The translations under genes were made by a program, and so were the position numbers. Below the pieces are notes generated by a model that did no database searches, was not told the DNA's origin, and saw only the letters and a list, made by a program, of their open reading frames with translations. Below are positions 45,321 to 54,903 of a stretch of DNA of 64,000 nucleotides, piece after piece. Numbering within the stretch: position 1 is the stretch's first letter; each line of letters starts with the position of its first letter. Source of the DNA: Tepidamorphus sp. (lineage in GTDB: Bacteria; Pseudomonadota; Alphaproteobacteria; Rhizobiales; Tepidamorphaceae); contig JANQKY010000016.1 in the NCBI GenBank assembly GCA_028280885.1, positions 109,137-173,136 of the forward strand. Direction: 5' to 3'.

Positions 45321-45498
45321 TTTGCAATCCTCGGATTACTTAAAAAGTGAAAGACTATTCTCGAACCTAAAAAGCCTTCGGACAGACTATTGAATCGCGG
45401 CGGCGTGTCCAACACCCGGCGATCAATTCGCCTTTCCGCCTGGGGTTAAATCGGAATTACCATTTGCATTCAAACGAGCGCCGCCGCACGGTGCGGTG

Positions 45499-46242
45499 AT
45501 GCTCGACTTCACAACCCTCGCCGGCCTCATCGTCGTTTCCTACCTGCTTGGCGGCATGGTGAAGGGCGTCGTGGGGCTCGGCCTGCCGACGATCGCGATC
45601 GGCATCCTCAGCCTGACGGTCTCGCCGGCCTTTGCCGCTGCGGTCATGGTCATACCGTCCTTCACCACCAATTTCTGGCAGATGCTGTCGGGCCCATATT
45701 TCCGGTCACTTCTGCGCCGGCTCTGGCCGTTGCTGGTCGCGATGGCCGTGGCGCCCTGGGCGACCGCCAGGATCCTGACGGGCGACGATTCCAGCCACGC
45801 GCAACTGGCGCTTGGCTGCGTGCTGGTCGCCTACGCGATCCTCGGCCTGTCGGGTCGGCAATTCAGCGTTGCCCATGCGCAGGAGTGGTGGTTGACGCCG
45901 GTGATCGGGATCGGTGCGGGGGCGATGATCGGCATAACCGGTATCTTCCTGATCCCGGCAATCCCCTATATCGCCGCGCTGCGGCTCGAGCGGGACGAAA
46001 TGGTCCAGGCGATCGGCATCATCTTCATGACCGGCACGGTCGCCCTGTGCGCGGTCCTCACCGCCTACGACCAGTTCAAGCTGGACCAGATCGGCCTGTC
46101 GCTTCTCGCCGTTCCGCCTTCGATCGCCGGCCTGGTGCTTGGCCGGCGCATCCGCAACGTCATCAGCCCGGAGCTGTTCCGCAGGCTGTTCTTCGGCGTG
46201 ATCCTGATCCTGGGCGTCAGCCTGATTGGACGGACCCTTTAG
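45499..46242 (+). CDS. TSUP-family permease (TauE/SafE type)
   Basis: The 247-residue protein has about eight hydrophobic segments. Two related halves are visible: SYLLGGMVKGVVGLGLPTIAI and GIGAGAMIGITGIFLIPAIPYIAAL, the duplicated TauE/SafE motif. Export or import of sulfonate- or sulfite-like anions is known for the family; the substrate is unknown here. The ATG is one codon after an in-frame GTG. Convergent with the ThDP enzyme gene, 11 bases away. Confidence 0.85.
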   Translation: MLDFTTLAGLIVVSYLLGGMVKGVVGLGLPTIAIGILSLTVSPAFAAAVMVIPSFTTNFWQMLSGPYFRSLLRRLWPLLVAMAVAPWATARILTGDDSSHAQLALGCVLVAYAILGLSGRQFSVAHAQEWWLTPVIGIGAGAMIGITGIFLIPAIPYIAALRLERDEMVQAIGIIFMTGTVALCAVLTAYDQFKLDQIGLSLLAVPPSIAGLVLGRRIRNVISPELFRRLFFGVILILGVSLIGRTL

Positions 46243-46253
46243 AGCATGTCCGG

Positions 46254-47939
46254 TTAATCCGCCGCCGCGAGCGCGGCTTCCCGCAGCTCCGTCAATGTCG
46301 CCGCCGGCAGGATCGCTTCCGGATCGACCTTCAGGTGGATGAGCGCCGGCTTGCCCGAGGACACCGCCCGCTCGTAGGCGCCGGCGAACTCCTCCGTCGC
46401 CTCCACGGTCTCGCCATGGCCGCCATAGGCCCGGGCGAGCGCGGCGAAATCCGGGTTCTCCAGCCCCGTTCCGCTGACGCGACCGGGATAGGTGCGCTCC
46501 TGATGCATGCGGATGGTGCCGTACATGCCGTTGTCGACGACGATCACGATGATCGGCAGATCGTATTGCGCGGCAGTCGCGAATTCCTGGCCGTTCATCA
46601 GGAAGCAGCCGTCCCCGGCAAAGGAGACGACCATCCGGTCGGGATAGAGGCCCTTGGCGGCGACCGCGGCCGGGACGCCATAGCCCATCGAGCCCGACGT
46701 CGGCGAGATCTGCGTGCCGTAGCCGCGATAGTGCAGGAAGCGGTGCAGCCAGGTCGCGTAATTGCCGGCGCCGTTGCAGACGATCGCGTCGGCGGGCAGG
46801 CGGTCGCGCAGCCATTTGACGATCGCGGCGTAGTCGACGGCACCTGGCCGCGGCGGCGGGTTGTCGCTCCAGGCGTGATAGGCGGCATGGGCCGCCCGCG
46901 TGCGGTCCGCCCAGATGACCTGGTCGGGCGGTGTCAATGCGGCAGCGGCGGCGGCAAAGGAGCCCGGGTCGGCATGGATCGGCAGCGTCGGCGCGTAGAC
47001 CCGGCCGAGTTCTTCCGCCGACGGGTGGACATGGACGAGCGCCTGTTTGGGCACCGGCACGTCGAGCAGCGAATAGTCGGAGGAGGCGATCTCGCTCAAG
47101 CGCCCGCCGACGAGCAGGAACAGGTCGGCCTCGCGCAGCGCCTTGGCAAGCGCTGGATTGGGGCCGATGCCGACATCGCCGGCATAGTTTGGATGGGTCG
47201 AGTTGAACAGCGACTGGCGGCGGAACTGGCAGCCGACGGGCAGGTCGTAATGCTCGGCAAACCGCTCGATATCGGCGACGGCCTGCGCGTTCCAGCGGCT
47301 GCCGCCGAGCACCATGACCGGCCGTTCGGCGCCGGCCAAAAGGGCCGCGAGCCGCTCCATCGCCTGTGGCGACGGTGCGGTCGGGGCGGGCTCGACATAG
47401 GGCGCGGCGAGCGCCGAGGCGGTCGCCGACAGCATGTCCTCGGGCAGCGACAGGACGACCGGGCCGGGGCGGCCGTTCATGGCGGTGGAGAAGGCGCGGT
47501 GGATGTATTCGGGGATGCGGGCGGTGTCCTGGATCTCCGCCGTCCACTTGGTCATCGAGCCGAACACGGCGGGATAGTCGAGCTCCTGGAACGCCTCGCG
47601 GTCGCGCATGCCGCGCCCGACCTGGCCGACCAGCACGATCATCGGGGTGGAATCCTGCGAGGCGATATGGATGCCCGGCGAGGCGTTCGTCGCGCCCGGC
47701 CCGCGCGTCACGAAACAGATACCCGGCCGGCCGGTGAGCTTGCCGTAGGCATCGGCCATCATCGCCGCGCCGCCTTCCTGGCGGCAGACGATGATCGAAA
47801 TCGGCGCGTCGTGCAGCGCATCGAGGGCGGCCAGGTAGCTTTCGCCCGGCACGCAGAAGACGCGGTCCACCCCTTGCGCGACGAGAGCCTCGATCAGGAT
47901 CTGGCCGCCTGGGCGGGCCGGGTTGTTGGGTGCGTTCAT
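46254..47939 (-). CDS. Thiamine diphosphate-dependent enzyme (acetolactate synthase-like)
   Basis: The 561-residue protein has the ThDP Glu in CRQEGGAAMMADAYGKLTGR, GRPGPVVLSLPEDML, and the C-terminal cofactor motif GDGCFLMNGQEFATAAQYDL followed by DNGMYGTI. No regulatory ilvH-type subunit gene is adjacent, so a catabolic decarboxylase or carboligase is more likely than branched-chain biosynthesis. Substrate unknown. Confidence 0.83.
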   Translation of the reverse strand: MNAPNNPARPGGQILIEALVAQGVDRVFCVPGESYLAALDALHDAPISIIVCRQEGGAAMMADAYGKLTGRPGICFVTRGPGATNASPGIHIASQDSTPMIVLVGQVGRGMRDREAFQELDYPAVFGSMTKWTAEIQDTARIPEYIHRAFSTAMNGRPGPVVLSLPEDMLSATASALAAPYVEPAPTAPSPQAMERLAALLAGAERPVMVLGGSRWNAQAVADIERFAEHYDLPVGCQFRRQSLFNSTHPNYAGDVGIGPNPALAKALREADLFLLVGGRLSEIASSDYSLLDVPVPKQALVHVHPSAEELGRVYAPTLPIHADPGSFAAAAAALTPPDQVIWADRTRAAHAAYHAWSDNPPPRPGAVDYAAIVKWLRDRLPADAIVCNGAGNYATWLHRFLHYRGYGTQISPTSGSMGYGVPAAVAAKGLYPDRMVVSFAGDGCFLMNGQEFATAAQYDLPIIVIVVDNGMYGTIRMHQERTYPGRVSGTGLENPDFAALARAYGGHGETVEATEEFAGAYERAVSSGKPALIHLKVDPEAILPAATLTELREAALAAAD

Positions 47940-48077
47940 CGGATCCCCGTAGTGTCGACTGGTCCAGGACTGGCCTCAAGCGCGCGCATCATAGACGCGC
48001 GCGTCCCGAAAGCCAGCGGCGCATGCGCCCGCCGCGTGCGGGATTATCGGAAAAATGGTGCGTTCGGGGAGTGAATC

Positions 48078-48473
48078 CTAGATCGGCTCGACGGAAATCA
48101 CCTGAAAGGTGTGCATCTCGCCATCCTCGTCGCGGATCGAGACATATTCGCCGACATTGAAGGCGTGGCTTGCGAAGCGGTAGCCGGCCTCATCGTCCTC
48201 ATCGGACGACTCATCATAGTCGAACACCCAGCGCGCGTGTTCGGCGCCGCCGGGCTTGTGCATCAACAGGCCGGTCTCGTCCTGCTCGCCGGCCCAGAAC
48301 CGGCGCACGGTGCAGCGATCGCGGACCTTCTGCCAGGCCGGCGCGTCGATATGCCCGTCGGCATCGAGCGGCGCGTTGAATTCGTAGCCGTGATGCTCGC
48401 TGCCATTGGGGAATTCAGGGCTGCGGGCGAGCAGCAGGCGGATGTGTTTCAGGTGCACCGATTCCTCGGACAT
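48078..48473 (-). CDS. Conserved hypothetical protein
   Basis: The 131-residue acidic protein begins MSEESVHLKHIRLLLARSPE and ends with a DGEMHTFQVISVEPI strand. Aromatic and charged residues alternate. I recognise no named family. The ATG at 48473 follows AAGGAGACC; a longer in-frame start at 48587 adds 38 residues with no conserved look. Confidence 0.7.
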   Translation of the reverse strand: MSEESVHLKHIRLLLARSPEFPNGSEHHGYEFNAPLDADGHIDAPAWQKVRDRCTVRRFWAGEQDETGLLMHKPGGAEHARWVFDYDESSDEDDEAGYRFASHAFNVGEYVSIRDEDGEMHTFQVISVEPI

Positions 48474-48673
48474 GCGTAAGGTCTCCTTGAACCGCGACGC
48501 GGCGCGGCTGTGCTGGTAGCTGTTCATTGCGATCGCCACGGCGATGGTGTCGGTGCAACATATCATCGTCGCAGGATTGCCCGACAAGGGGGGACCCGGC
48601 GTTGATCTTGCTCAACCGGCGGGGCCGGCGCGACGGACTATAGTCAAGGCATCGAACGGACGTCGGACCAGCG

Positions 48674-50281
48674 ATGAAATCTCCCGATCTTCAGGCGGAC
48701 GTGATTGCCTTCCTGAGCGATCCCGCGACCCATGGCCTCGCCTGGGGCGAAGTGCGTCGGATCGACACGCACGCCGCGATCGTCTTCCTGGCCGGAGACG
48801 ACGCCTTCAAGATCAAGCGCGCCGTGCGCCTGCCCTTCCTCGATTTCACGACGCTCGAACAGCGGCGGCTCGCCTGCGCGCGCGAGATCGACATCAACCG
48901 GCCGAACGCGCCGGCGCTCTATCGTGCCGCCGTTGCGATAACCCGGCAGGCGGACGGAGCGCTTGCCCTCGACGGTCCGGGCGATCCGGTCGAGTGGGCC
49001 GTTCGGATGCGCCGCTTCGACGAGACGGCGACGCTCGACAGGCTCGCCGACGATGGCCGCCTGGCATCGGAGATCATCGACAGGCTGGCAGAGCAGGTCA
49101 TCGCGATGCACGCGCGGGCTCCGGTCACGGCATCCGCGCCATCGGATGCGGCAGCGGCCGCCGACCAGATCGGCGCGGTCGCCCTGCAAAGCTGCGCCGA
49201 GATCGCCGGCTTCGCCGATCTGTTTCCGGCGGACCAGGCCGAAACCTTCACCGGTCTCACGCAGGCGGCGCTCGCGAGAGGCCACGACCTGATCGCGGAC
49301 CGTGCCCCGGCGGGCGCGATCCGCCGCTGCCATGGCGACCTGCATCTTGGCAATGTCGCACTGATCGAGGGCGCGCCGGTGATTTTCGACGCGCTCGAAT
49401 TCGACGAAGCGCTGGCAACGATCGACGTGCTCTATGATCTCGCCTTCCTGCTGATGGACCTGTGGGAGCGCGGCTTCAAGGCGGCGGCCAACCGTGTCCT
49501 GAACCGCTGGCTTATCGCCCAGCCGGAGCCCGATTCGATCAGCGGCCTGGCGCTGCTGCCGCTGTTTCTGTCGATGCGCGCGGCGATCCGGGCGAAGGTT
49601 CAGGCCGAACGGCTGCGGTTTCTGTCCGGTCAGCAGAAGGCGGAAGCCGCCAGGCAGGCGCAGGCGATGTTTGCGCTTGCGCTGGAGTTCCTTAAGCCCC
49701 CGGCCGCCCGCCTCGTTGCGATCGGCGGGCTGTCGGGCACCGGCAAGACGACGGTTGCAATCGCGATCGCGCCCGAGATCGGCCCGCCGCCCGGCGCCGT
49801 GGTGCTGCGCAGCGACGTCATCCGCAAGCAGCTCGCCGGCGTCGCGGAGACGGTCGCCTTGCCGCAGAGCGCCTATACGCCCGAGGCGTCGAAGCAGGTC
49901 TACGACCACATGCTGGAACAGGCGGCGATGGCGCTGGCCGCCGGCCACGGCGCCGTGCTGGACGCCGTCAACGCGCGTCCCGACGAACGGGCCGCCGCCC
50001 GCGCCGCGGCCGATGCCGCCGGCGCCCCCTTCGACGGGATCTGGCTTGCCGCCGAGCCGGCGCGACTGATTGAGCGGGTCGAGCAGCGGACAGGCGATGC
50101 GTCTGATGCGACCGGCGCGGTCGTGAAGACGCAGCTTTCCTACGAGACCGGCCCGATTAACTGGGACATTATCGATGCCGGCGCCGACCGGGAGACGGTC
50201 ATCGAGCGGGTGCGGTCCCGGCTTGATCCGGACGGCGGCGCCGAAACCACCTTGCCTGATCGACATTCCAGCGCCACATAG
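48674..50281 (+). CDS. Bifunctional phosphotransferase-ATPase (APH-like plus P-loop kinase)
   Basis: The 535-residue protein has an N-terminal aminoglycoside-phosphotransferase-like domain (CHGDLHLGNVALIEGAPVIF and FDEALATIDVLYDLAFLLMD). A C-terminal P-loop domain follows, with GGLSGTGKTTVA around residue 350 and SDVIRKQLAG. The combination is a recurrent family of unknown substrate. Not a true resistance enzyme on this evidence. Confidence 0.83.
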   Translation: MKSPDLQADVIAFLSDPATHGLAWGEVRRIDTHAAIVFLAGDDAFKIKRAVRLPFLDFTTLEQRRLACAREIDINRPNAPALYRAAVAITRQADGALALDGPGDPVEWAVRMRRFDETATLDRLADDGRLASEIIDRLAEQVIAMHARAPVTASAPSDAAAAADQIGAVALQSCAEIAGFADLFPADQAETFTGLTQAALARGHDLIADRAPAGAIRRCHGDLHLGNVALIEGAPVIFDALEFDEALATIDVLYDLAFLLMDLWERGFKAAANRVLNRWLIAQPEPDSISGLALLPLFLSMRAAIRAKVQAERLRFLSGQQKAEAARQAQAMFALALEFLKPPAARLVAIGGLSGTGKTTVAIAIAPEIGPPPGAVVLRSDVIRKQLAGVAETVALPQSAYTPEASKQVYDHMLEQAAMALAAGHGAVLDAVNARPDERAAARAAADAAGAPFDGIWLAAEPARLIERVEQRTGDASDATGAVVKTQLSYETGPINWDIIDAGADRETVIERVRSRLDPDGGAETTLPDRHSSAT

Positions 50282-50325
50282 GCTGGACTACACTTTGGCC
50301 GGTTCGAATCGTCGGGAGATCAGGC

Positions 50326-50643
50326 ATGAAGGTCACGACACTGGGTTTTGCAGCAATCACGCTCTTGCTGGCCGGCACGACCGCGCCGCGCGCCGAGGCC
50401 ATCAACGCGGTGTTCGATTGCGACAACGGCACGACGCTGAACGTCGTTTTCGACAACGACCAGGAGCCCCATGTCGCCATCGTCACGATCGAGGGCCAGG
50501 AGCCGCTCACCCTGCCGATCGCCGAATCCGGCTCCGGCTATGCCTATACCAACGGCAAATACACGCTGACCGGCAAGGGCGAGGAAGCCGAATGGGGCGT
50601 CGGGCGGATGAAACCGACACCCTGCCAGCAGCAGCGCGGATAG
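50326..50643 (+). CDS. MliC-family lysozyme inhibitor-like exported protein
   Basis: The 105-residue precursor has a signal peptide ending around PRAEA. It carries the MliC beta-barrel pattern: VFDCDNGTTLNVVF, EPLTLPIAESGSGYAYTNG, YTLTGKGEEAEW, and a closing Cys. MliC/PliC proteins inhibit C-type lysozyme in the periplasm. The Ser-Gly-Tyr motif of the inhibitory loop is present as ESGSGYAY. It precedes hyi by only 8 bases. Confidence 0.75.
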   Translation: MKVTTLGFAAITLLLAGTTAPRAEAINAVFDCDNGTTLNVVFDNDQEPHVAIVTIEGQEPLTLPIAESGSGYAYTNGKYTLTGKGEEAEWGVGRMKPTPCQQQRG

Positions 50644-50651
50644 GGGCAGCC

Positions 50652-51440
50652 ATGCCCCGCTTTTCGGCGAACATTTCGACGCTCTTTCAGGAGCATCCCT
50701 TTCTCGATCGCTTCGGCGCGGCCCGGGCCGCGGGCTTTGAAGCGGTCGAATGCCAGTTCGTCGACGACTATGCGCCGGAGACGCTGAAGGCCGTGCAACG
50801 GGAAAACGGGCTGGCCTTTTCGGTGTTCTCTATTCCCCCCGGCGACCTTGCCGCCGGCGACCGCGGCCTTGCCTGCCAGCCGGGCCGGGAAGCGGAGTTC
50901 GAGGCAACGGTCGAAACGGCGCTTCGCTACGCCGAGGCGCTCGACTGCCAGATGATGCATTGCCTCGCCGGCCTCGCGCCCGCGGCTGAGAGCATGACCC
51001 GGCTGGTCGAGACGCTCACCGGCAACGTCCGCCGCGCCGCCGAAGCGGCGAAACCGGCCGGCGCGACGATCCTGCTGGAGCCCAAGAACAATCGCGACAT
51101 GCCGGGCTACATGCTCGCCGACTACGATCTGGCGCGCCGCGTGATCGAGGCTGCGGGACTGGACAATGTCCGGCTGATGTTCGACGTCTATCACCGGCAG
51201 GTCATCCACGGCGATCTGGTGCAGGCCTTACGCGATTTCCGCGACATCACCGGCCACATTCAGATCGCCAATCCGCCCGACCGGCGGGAGCCTGGCCAGG
51301 GCGAGATCGACTTCCGGCCGGTCTTCGCCGAAATCGACGCCTCGGGCTATGCCGGCTGGGTCGGCTGTGAATACATCCCGACCGGCGCGACGGCGGACAG
51401 CCTCGGCTGGTTCGAGGACTACCGGCAGCGGGCCGGATAA
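50652..51440 (+). CDS. hyi: Hydroxypyruvate isomerase family protein
   Basis: The 262-residue TIM-barrel protein begins MPRFSANISTLFQEHPFLDR and has VECQFVDDYAP, LLEPKNNRDMPGYMLADY, MFDVYHRQVIHGDL and GCEYIPTGAT. Hyi interconverts hydroxypyruvate and tartronate semialdehyde in glyoxylate/glycerate metabolism. The metal-binding Glu, Asp, His and Glu positions are in these motifs. Malate synthase in the same window uses glyoxylate too. Start at 50652, 8 bases after MliC. Confidence 0.85.
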   Translation: MPRFSANISTLFQEHPFLDRFGAARAAGFEAVECQFVDDYAPETLKAVQRENGLAFSVFSIPPGDLAAGDRGLACQPGREAEFEATVETALRYAEALDCQMMHCLAGLAPAAESMTRLVETLTGNVRRAAEAAKPAGATILLEPKNNRDMPGYMLADYDLARRVIEAAGLDNVRLMFDVYHRQVIHGDLVQALRDFRDITGHIQIANPPDRREPGQGEIDFRPVFAEIDASGYAGWVGCEYIPTGATADSLGWFEDYRQRAG

Positions 51441-51444
51441 CGCT

Positions 51445-51915
51445 CTACCCGCCGATCGGCAGCGAGCGCCGCTCGCTCAGCGTCTCCAGCACCACTTCCG
51501 AATGCACCTGGGCGATGCTCTCGTCGGGCAGCAGCACGTCATTGACGAAGCGGGCGAGGTCGGGGAGCGAGCCGACCACCACCTTCAATAGGTAATCCGC
51601 CTCGCCGGTCAGCGCATAGGCCTCCTGAATCTCGGCAAGGCGCTTGGCGAGCGTCCGGAACCGCTCGGCATTCGCCGCATTGTGGCGGGCAAGCGTCACG
51701 CGGATGAAGACGATGGTGGCAAGCCCCAGCCGCTCGGCATCGAGCTCGGCCCGGTAGCGGCGGATGACGCCATCGGCCTCCAGGCGCGCACGCCGCCGCG
51801 ACACCTGCGAGGCGGACAGGTTCACCCGGTCCGACAGGTCCTGATTGGTGAGGTCGCCGGCCTCCTGCAGTGCGTCAAGGATGCGCAGGTCGATGGCATC
51901 AAGCTCAAGCAACAT
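51445..51915 (-). CDS. Lrp/AsnC-family transcriptional regulator
   Basis: The 156-residue protein has an N-terminal HTH (LDAIDLRILDALQEAGDLTN, LSDRVNLSASQVSRRRARLE) and a C-terminal RAM domain (YALTGEADYLLKVVVGSLPDL). Divergent from hppD over 133 bases. Lrp regulators next to hppD usually sense an aromatic amino acid or its keto acid. A 5-bp palindrome lies between them at 51986-52000. Confidence 0.88.
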   Translation of the reverse strand: MLLELDAIDLRILDALQEAGDLTNQDLSDRVNLSASQVSRRRARLEADGVIRRYRAELDAERLGLATIVFIRVTLARHNAANAERFRTLAKRLAEIQEAYALTGEADYLLKVVVGSLPDLARFVNDVLLPDESIAQVHSEVVLETLSERRSLPIGG

Positions 51916-51985
51916 GCGCTACTCCCTCCTTTTATGCACGAAACACGCAAACCTTCTCCGTTTCAGGCGCTGAATGCAAGCCTTT

Positions 51986-52000
51986 CGCATGTATGATGCG
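51986..52000. promoter_or_regulatory. Candidate operator between lrp-type gene and hppD
   Basis: CGCAT (51986-51990) and ATGCG (51996-52000) flank GTATG in the 133-base divergent region. Lrp sites are loosely dyadic and AT-rich, so this is only a candidate. Confidence 0.3.
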
Positions 52001-52048
52001 GGATACTCATGAGCAAATACCGACAATCAATCGCATGAGGAGAGACAC

Positions 52049-53167
52049 ATGGGCCCGTTTCCGCACGACGCCCCGGCGGCGAAGATCGATGATGCGAACC
52101 CGATGGGAACCGACGGCTTCGAGTTCGTCGAATTCGCCCATCCCGATCCGGAAGCGCTGAAAGACCTGTTTTCGCGGATGGGCTATACGCCCGTCGCAAA
52201 ACACAGGACGCGCGATATCCGGGTCTATCGGCAGGGCGACATCAACTACATCGTCAATGCCGACACGGAGAGCTTCGCGGCGAAGTTCGTCGAGGCGCAC
52301 GGCCCCTGCGCGCCGTCGATGTGCTGGCGCGTCGTCGATGCCGACCATACGTTCAAGCGCGCCGTAGAGCTCGGCGCGACCCCTTACGAGAACGAGGACG
52401 GGGAAAAGACGCTCAGCGTCCCGGCGATCCGCGGCATCGGCGGCAGCCTGATCTATTTCGTCGACCGCTACGGCGCCAAGGGCTCGCCCTATGCGGCTGA
52501 GTTCGAGTGGCTCGGCGAGGAAGATCCCAAGCCCGCCGGCATCGGCTTCTACTATCTCGATCACCTCACCCACAATGTCCGGCGCGGCAACATGGACACC
52601 TGGTTCGACTTCTACGCCAACCTGTTCAATTTCCGCCAGATCCGCTTCTTCGACATCGAGGGCAAGCTCACCGGCCTGTTCTCGCGGGCGCTGACGAGCC
52701 CCTGCGGCAAGATCCGCATCCCGATCAACGAATCGGCCGACGAGAAGAGCCAGATCGAGGAGTATCTCAACGAATACAAGGGCGAGGGCATCCAGCACAT
52801 CGCGGTCGGCACCGAGGACATCTATGGCGCGACCGACCGGCTCGACAACAACGGTGTGGGCTTCATGCCCGGACCGCCGGACACCTATTACGAGAAGAGC
52901 CACGCGCGCGTCACCGGCCACGAGGAGCCGATCGAAGCGCTGAAGAAGCACGGTATCCTGATCGACGGCGAGGGCGTGGTCGACGGCGGCGAGACCAGGA
53001 TCCTGCTGCAGATCTTCTCCAAGACGGTGATCGGGCCGATCTTCTTCGAGTTCATCCAGCGCAAGGGCGATGACGGCTTCGGCGAGGGCAATTTCCGCGC
53101 CCTGTTCGAATCGATCGAGGAAGACCAGATCCGCCGCGGCGTCCTGTCGGCGGACGCGGCCGAATAG
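52049..53167 (+). CDS. hppD: 4-hydroxyphenylpyruvate dioxygenase
   Basis: The 372-residue non-heme iron enzyme has iron ligands His172 (DHLTHNV), His250 (GIQHIAVGTEDI) and Glu334 (FFEFIQRKG). It converts 4-hydroxyphenylpyruvate to homogentisate in tyrosine breakdown. Length and motif spacing are normal for bacterial HPPD. Regulation by the adjacent Lrp-type gene is likely. Confidence 0.95.
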   Translation: MGPFPHDAPAAKIDDANPMGTDGFEFVEFAHPDPEALKDLFSRMGYTPVAKHRTRDIRVYRQGDINYIVNADTESFAAKFVEAHGPCAPSMCWRVVDADHTFKRAVELGATPYENEDGEKTLSVPAIRGIGGSLIYFVDRYGAKGSPYAAEFEWLGEEDPKPAGIGFYYLDHLTHNVRRGNMDTWFDFYANLFNFRQIRFFDIEGKLTGLFSRALTSPCGKIRIPINESADEKSQIEEYLNEYKGEGIQHIAVGTEDIYGATDRLDNNGVGFMPGPPDTYYEKSHARVTGHEEPIEALKKHGILIDGEGVVDGGETRILLQIFSKTVIGPIFFEFIQRKGDDGFGEGNFRALFESIEEDQIRRGVLSADAAE

Positions 53168-53350
53168 GGGGCGTTCGCCAGCGCGTCCATACGATGATCG
53201 CAGGCGGTGCGGGTATCCTGCGCCGCCTGTTTGCCGTTCCGCGTCCGTCATGGCGTCGGCCGCGACATGTGAGCGGCGAAATCTGGACCCGGCACCGGTC
53301 TTGCGGGTTATAGTGGGGCTCGTCCTTCATTAAGATCCGCCGGAACCGCC

Positions 53351-53656
53351 ATGAGCGAGGCCCCCGTCAAGCCACGCACCAAGCCGAAGCCGAAAACCGA
53401 GCGGCCGAAGCTGCACAAGGTCATCCTGGTCAATGACGACTACACGCCGCGCGAATTCGTCGTGCTGGTGCTTGCCGCCGTCTTCCGGATGGGCGAATCC
53501 GAGGCCTACCGGGTGATGATGACCGCCCACCAGCAGGGCACCTGCGTCGTTGCCGTGTTCACCCGCGACGTCGCCGAGACCAAGGCGAGCGAGGCGACCG
53601 ATCTCGGCCGCGAGGCAGGCTATCCGCTGATGTTCACGACGGAACCGGAGGAATAG
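53351..53656 (+). CDS. clpS: ATP-dependent Clp protease adaptor ClpS
   Basis: The 101-residue protein has the N-terminal disordered lysine/proline tail, then KVILVNDDYTPREFVVLVL, VMMTAHQQGTCVVAVFTRDVAETK and a C-terminal LMFTTEPEE. ClpS delivers N-end rule substrates to ClpAP. The conserved DD of the substrate pocket is present. Confidence 0.95.
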   Translation: MSEAPVKPRTKPKPKTERPKLHKVILVNDDYTPREFVVLVLAAVFRMGESEAYRVMMTAHQQGTCVVAVFTRDVAETKASEATDLGREAGYPLMFTTEPEE

Positions 53657-53806
53657 GGGCGAACCGGAGGAATAGGGGAGCCGGAGGAACAGGCGCGCGC
53701 GCCCTCCCCCGCCGCTCGTTTGGACGCAAATCATTCGACGCACGGCGGTGACTTGCACTATGGTCTGCCCCGACCAACGCAACTCTCAAGAAAAAGGGAA
53801 GGCGCA

Positions 53807-54556
53807 ATGACGCTGCGGTTGAAGGACAAGGTCGCGGTCGTGACCGGCGCGGCCTCCGGGTTCGGCGAGGGCATCGCCAAACGCTTTGCCGAGGAAGGCG
53901 CGACCGTGATCGTCGCCGACCTGAACGGCGACGGCGCGCGGCGGGTCGCCGGCGAGATCGGCGGGTCGGCGACGCCGATCATGGCCGACGTCACGGACGC
54001 AGCCGATGTCAAGGCGATGATCGGGGCGGCGACCGAGGGCTTCGGCGGGCTCGACATCCTCATCAACAATGCCGGCTTCACCCATCGCAACAAGCCGCTT
54101 ACCGAAGTCGGCGAAGACGAATTCGACCGCATTCTCGCCGTCAACGCCAAGGCGATCTATCTGGCGACGCTGGAGGCCGTGCCGGCGATGGGCGAGCGCG
54201 GCGGGGTGATCATCAACACCGCCTCGACGGCGGGCCTGCGCCCCCGGCCGGGGCTGACGTGGTACAATGCCTCGAAGGGCTTCGCGATCACGGCGACCAA
54301 GGCGATGGCCGTCGAACTGGCGCCGAAGCAGATCCGGGTGAACTGCCTGTGCCCTGTTGCCGGCGAGACGGGCATGCTGGCCGATTTCATGGGCGAGGAT
54401 ACGCCGGAGATGCGGGAGAAGTTCGTTTCGACGATCCCGCTCGGCCGGCTGTCGCAGCCGCTCGATATCGCCAACGCGGCCCTGTGGCTTGCCTCTGACG
54501 AGGCGAATTTCATTACCGGCGTTGCCCTGGAAGTGGATGGCGGACGATGTGTGTGA
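53807..54556 (+). CDS. SDR-family oxidoreductase
   Basis: The 249-residue protein has the NAD(P) motif TGAASGFGEG (residues about 12-21), NNAG, Ser-Tyr153-x3-Lys157 (WYNASKG) and a C-terminal ITGVALEVDGGR, as in FabG-like reductases and glucose 1-dehydrogenases. The ATG at 53807 follows GGGAAGG. It overlaps the next exported protein gene by 10 bases. Confidence 0.85.
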   Translation: MTLRLKDKVAVVTGAASGFGEGIAKRFAEEGATVIVADLNGDGARRVAGEIGGSATPIMADVTDAADVKAMIGAATEGFGGLDILINNAGFTHRNKPLTEVGEDEFDRILAVNAKAIYLATLEAVPAMGERGGVIINTASTAGLRPRPGLTWYNASKGFAITATKAMAVELAPKQIRVNCLCPVAGETGMLADFMGEDTPEMREKFVSTIPLGRLSQPLDIANAALWLASDEANFITGVALEVDGGRCV

Positions 54557-54903
54557 GTATGTTCAAGTGGAAGCCGGGCAAATTGGCGGCGGTGCTGGCA
54601 ATCTCGGTTCTGGTGGTTTCCGGCGCCCTCGCGCCGGCGCTGGCACAGACGCCTGAGGCGGCGACCGGGGATGTCAGCCCGGATGCCTTCGGCGACATCT
54701 TCGTGCATCCGCGCGACCAGTACTACCTGCCCGGCAAGGCGCCGAGCCGGGCGACCCTGCAGGACACCCGCCAGCACGAGGACGTGCGCGGCACCGTCAA
54801 TCGCTACGAATACGAGCGCAACGGCACGGTGATCTCGCGCGAGACCTGGACGGATATCGACGGCGAAAGCCGCGGCCGCTTCGGCGTCGGCATTCGGTTC
54901 TAG
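54547..54903 (+). CDS. Hypothetical exported protein
   Basis: The 118-residue precursor begins MCVSMFKWKPGKLAAVLA and has a signal peptide ending around LAQ. A tyrosine- and arginine-rich mature part follows (HPRDQYYLPGKAPSR, VNRYEYERNGTVISRETW). The ATG at 54547 overlaps the SDR gene; ATG 54559 would give a shorter start. No family recognised. Possibly a secreted small protein. Confidence 0.62.
   Translation: MCVSMFKWKPGKLAAVLAISVLVVSGALAPALAQTPEAATGDVSPDAFGDIFVHPRDQYYLPGKAPSRATLQDTRQHEDVRGTVNRYEYERNGTVISRETWTDIDGESRGRFGVGIRF

Noticed and set aside
45885..48074. A 729-codon frame antisense to the ThDP enzyme
   Set aside because: The opposite strand has a full ThDP enzyme with cofactor motifs; this frame has none.
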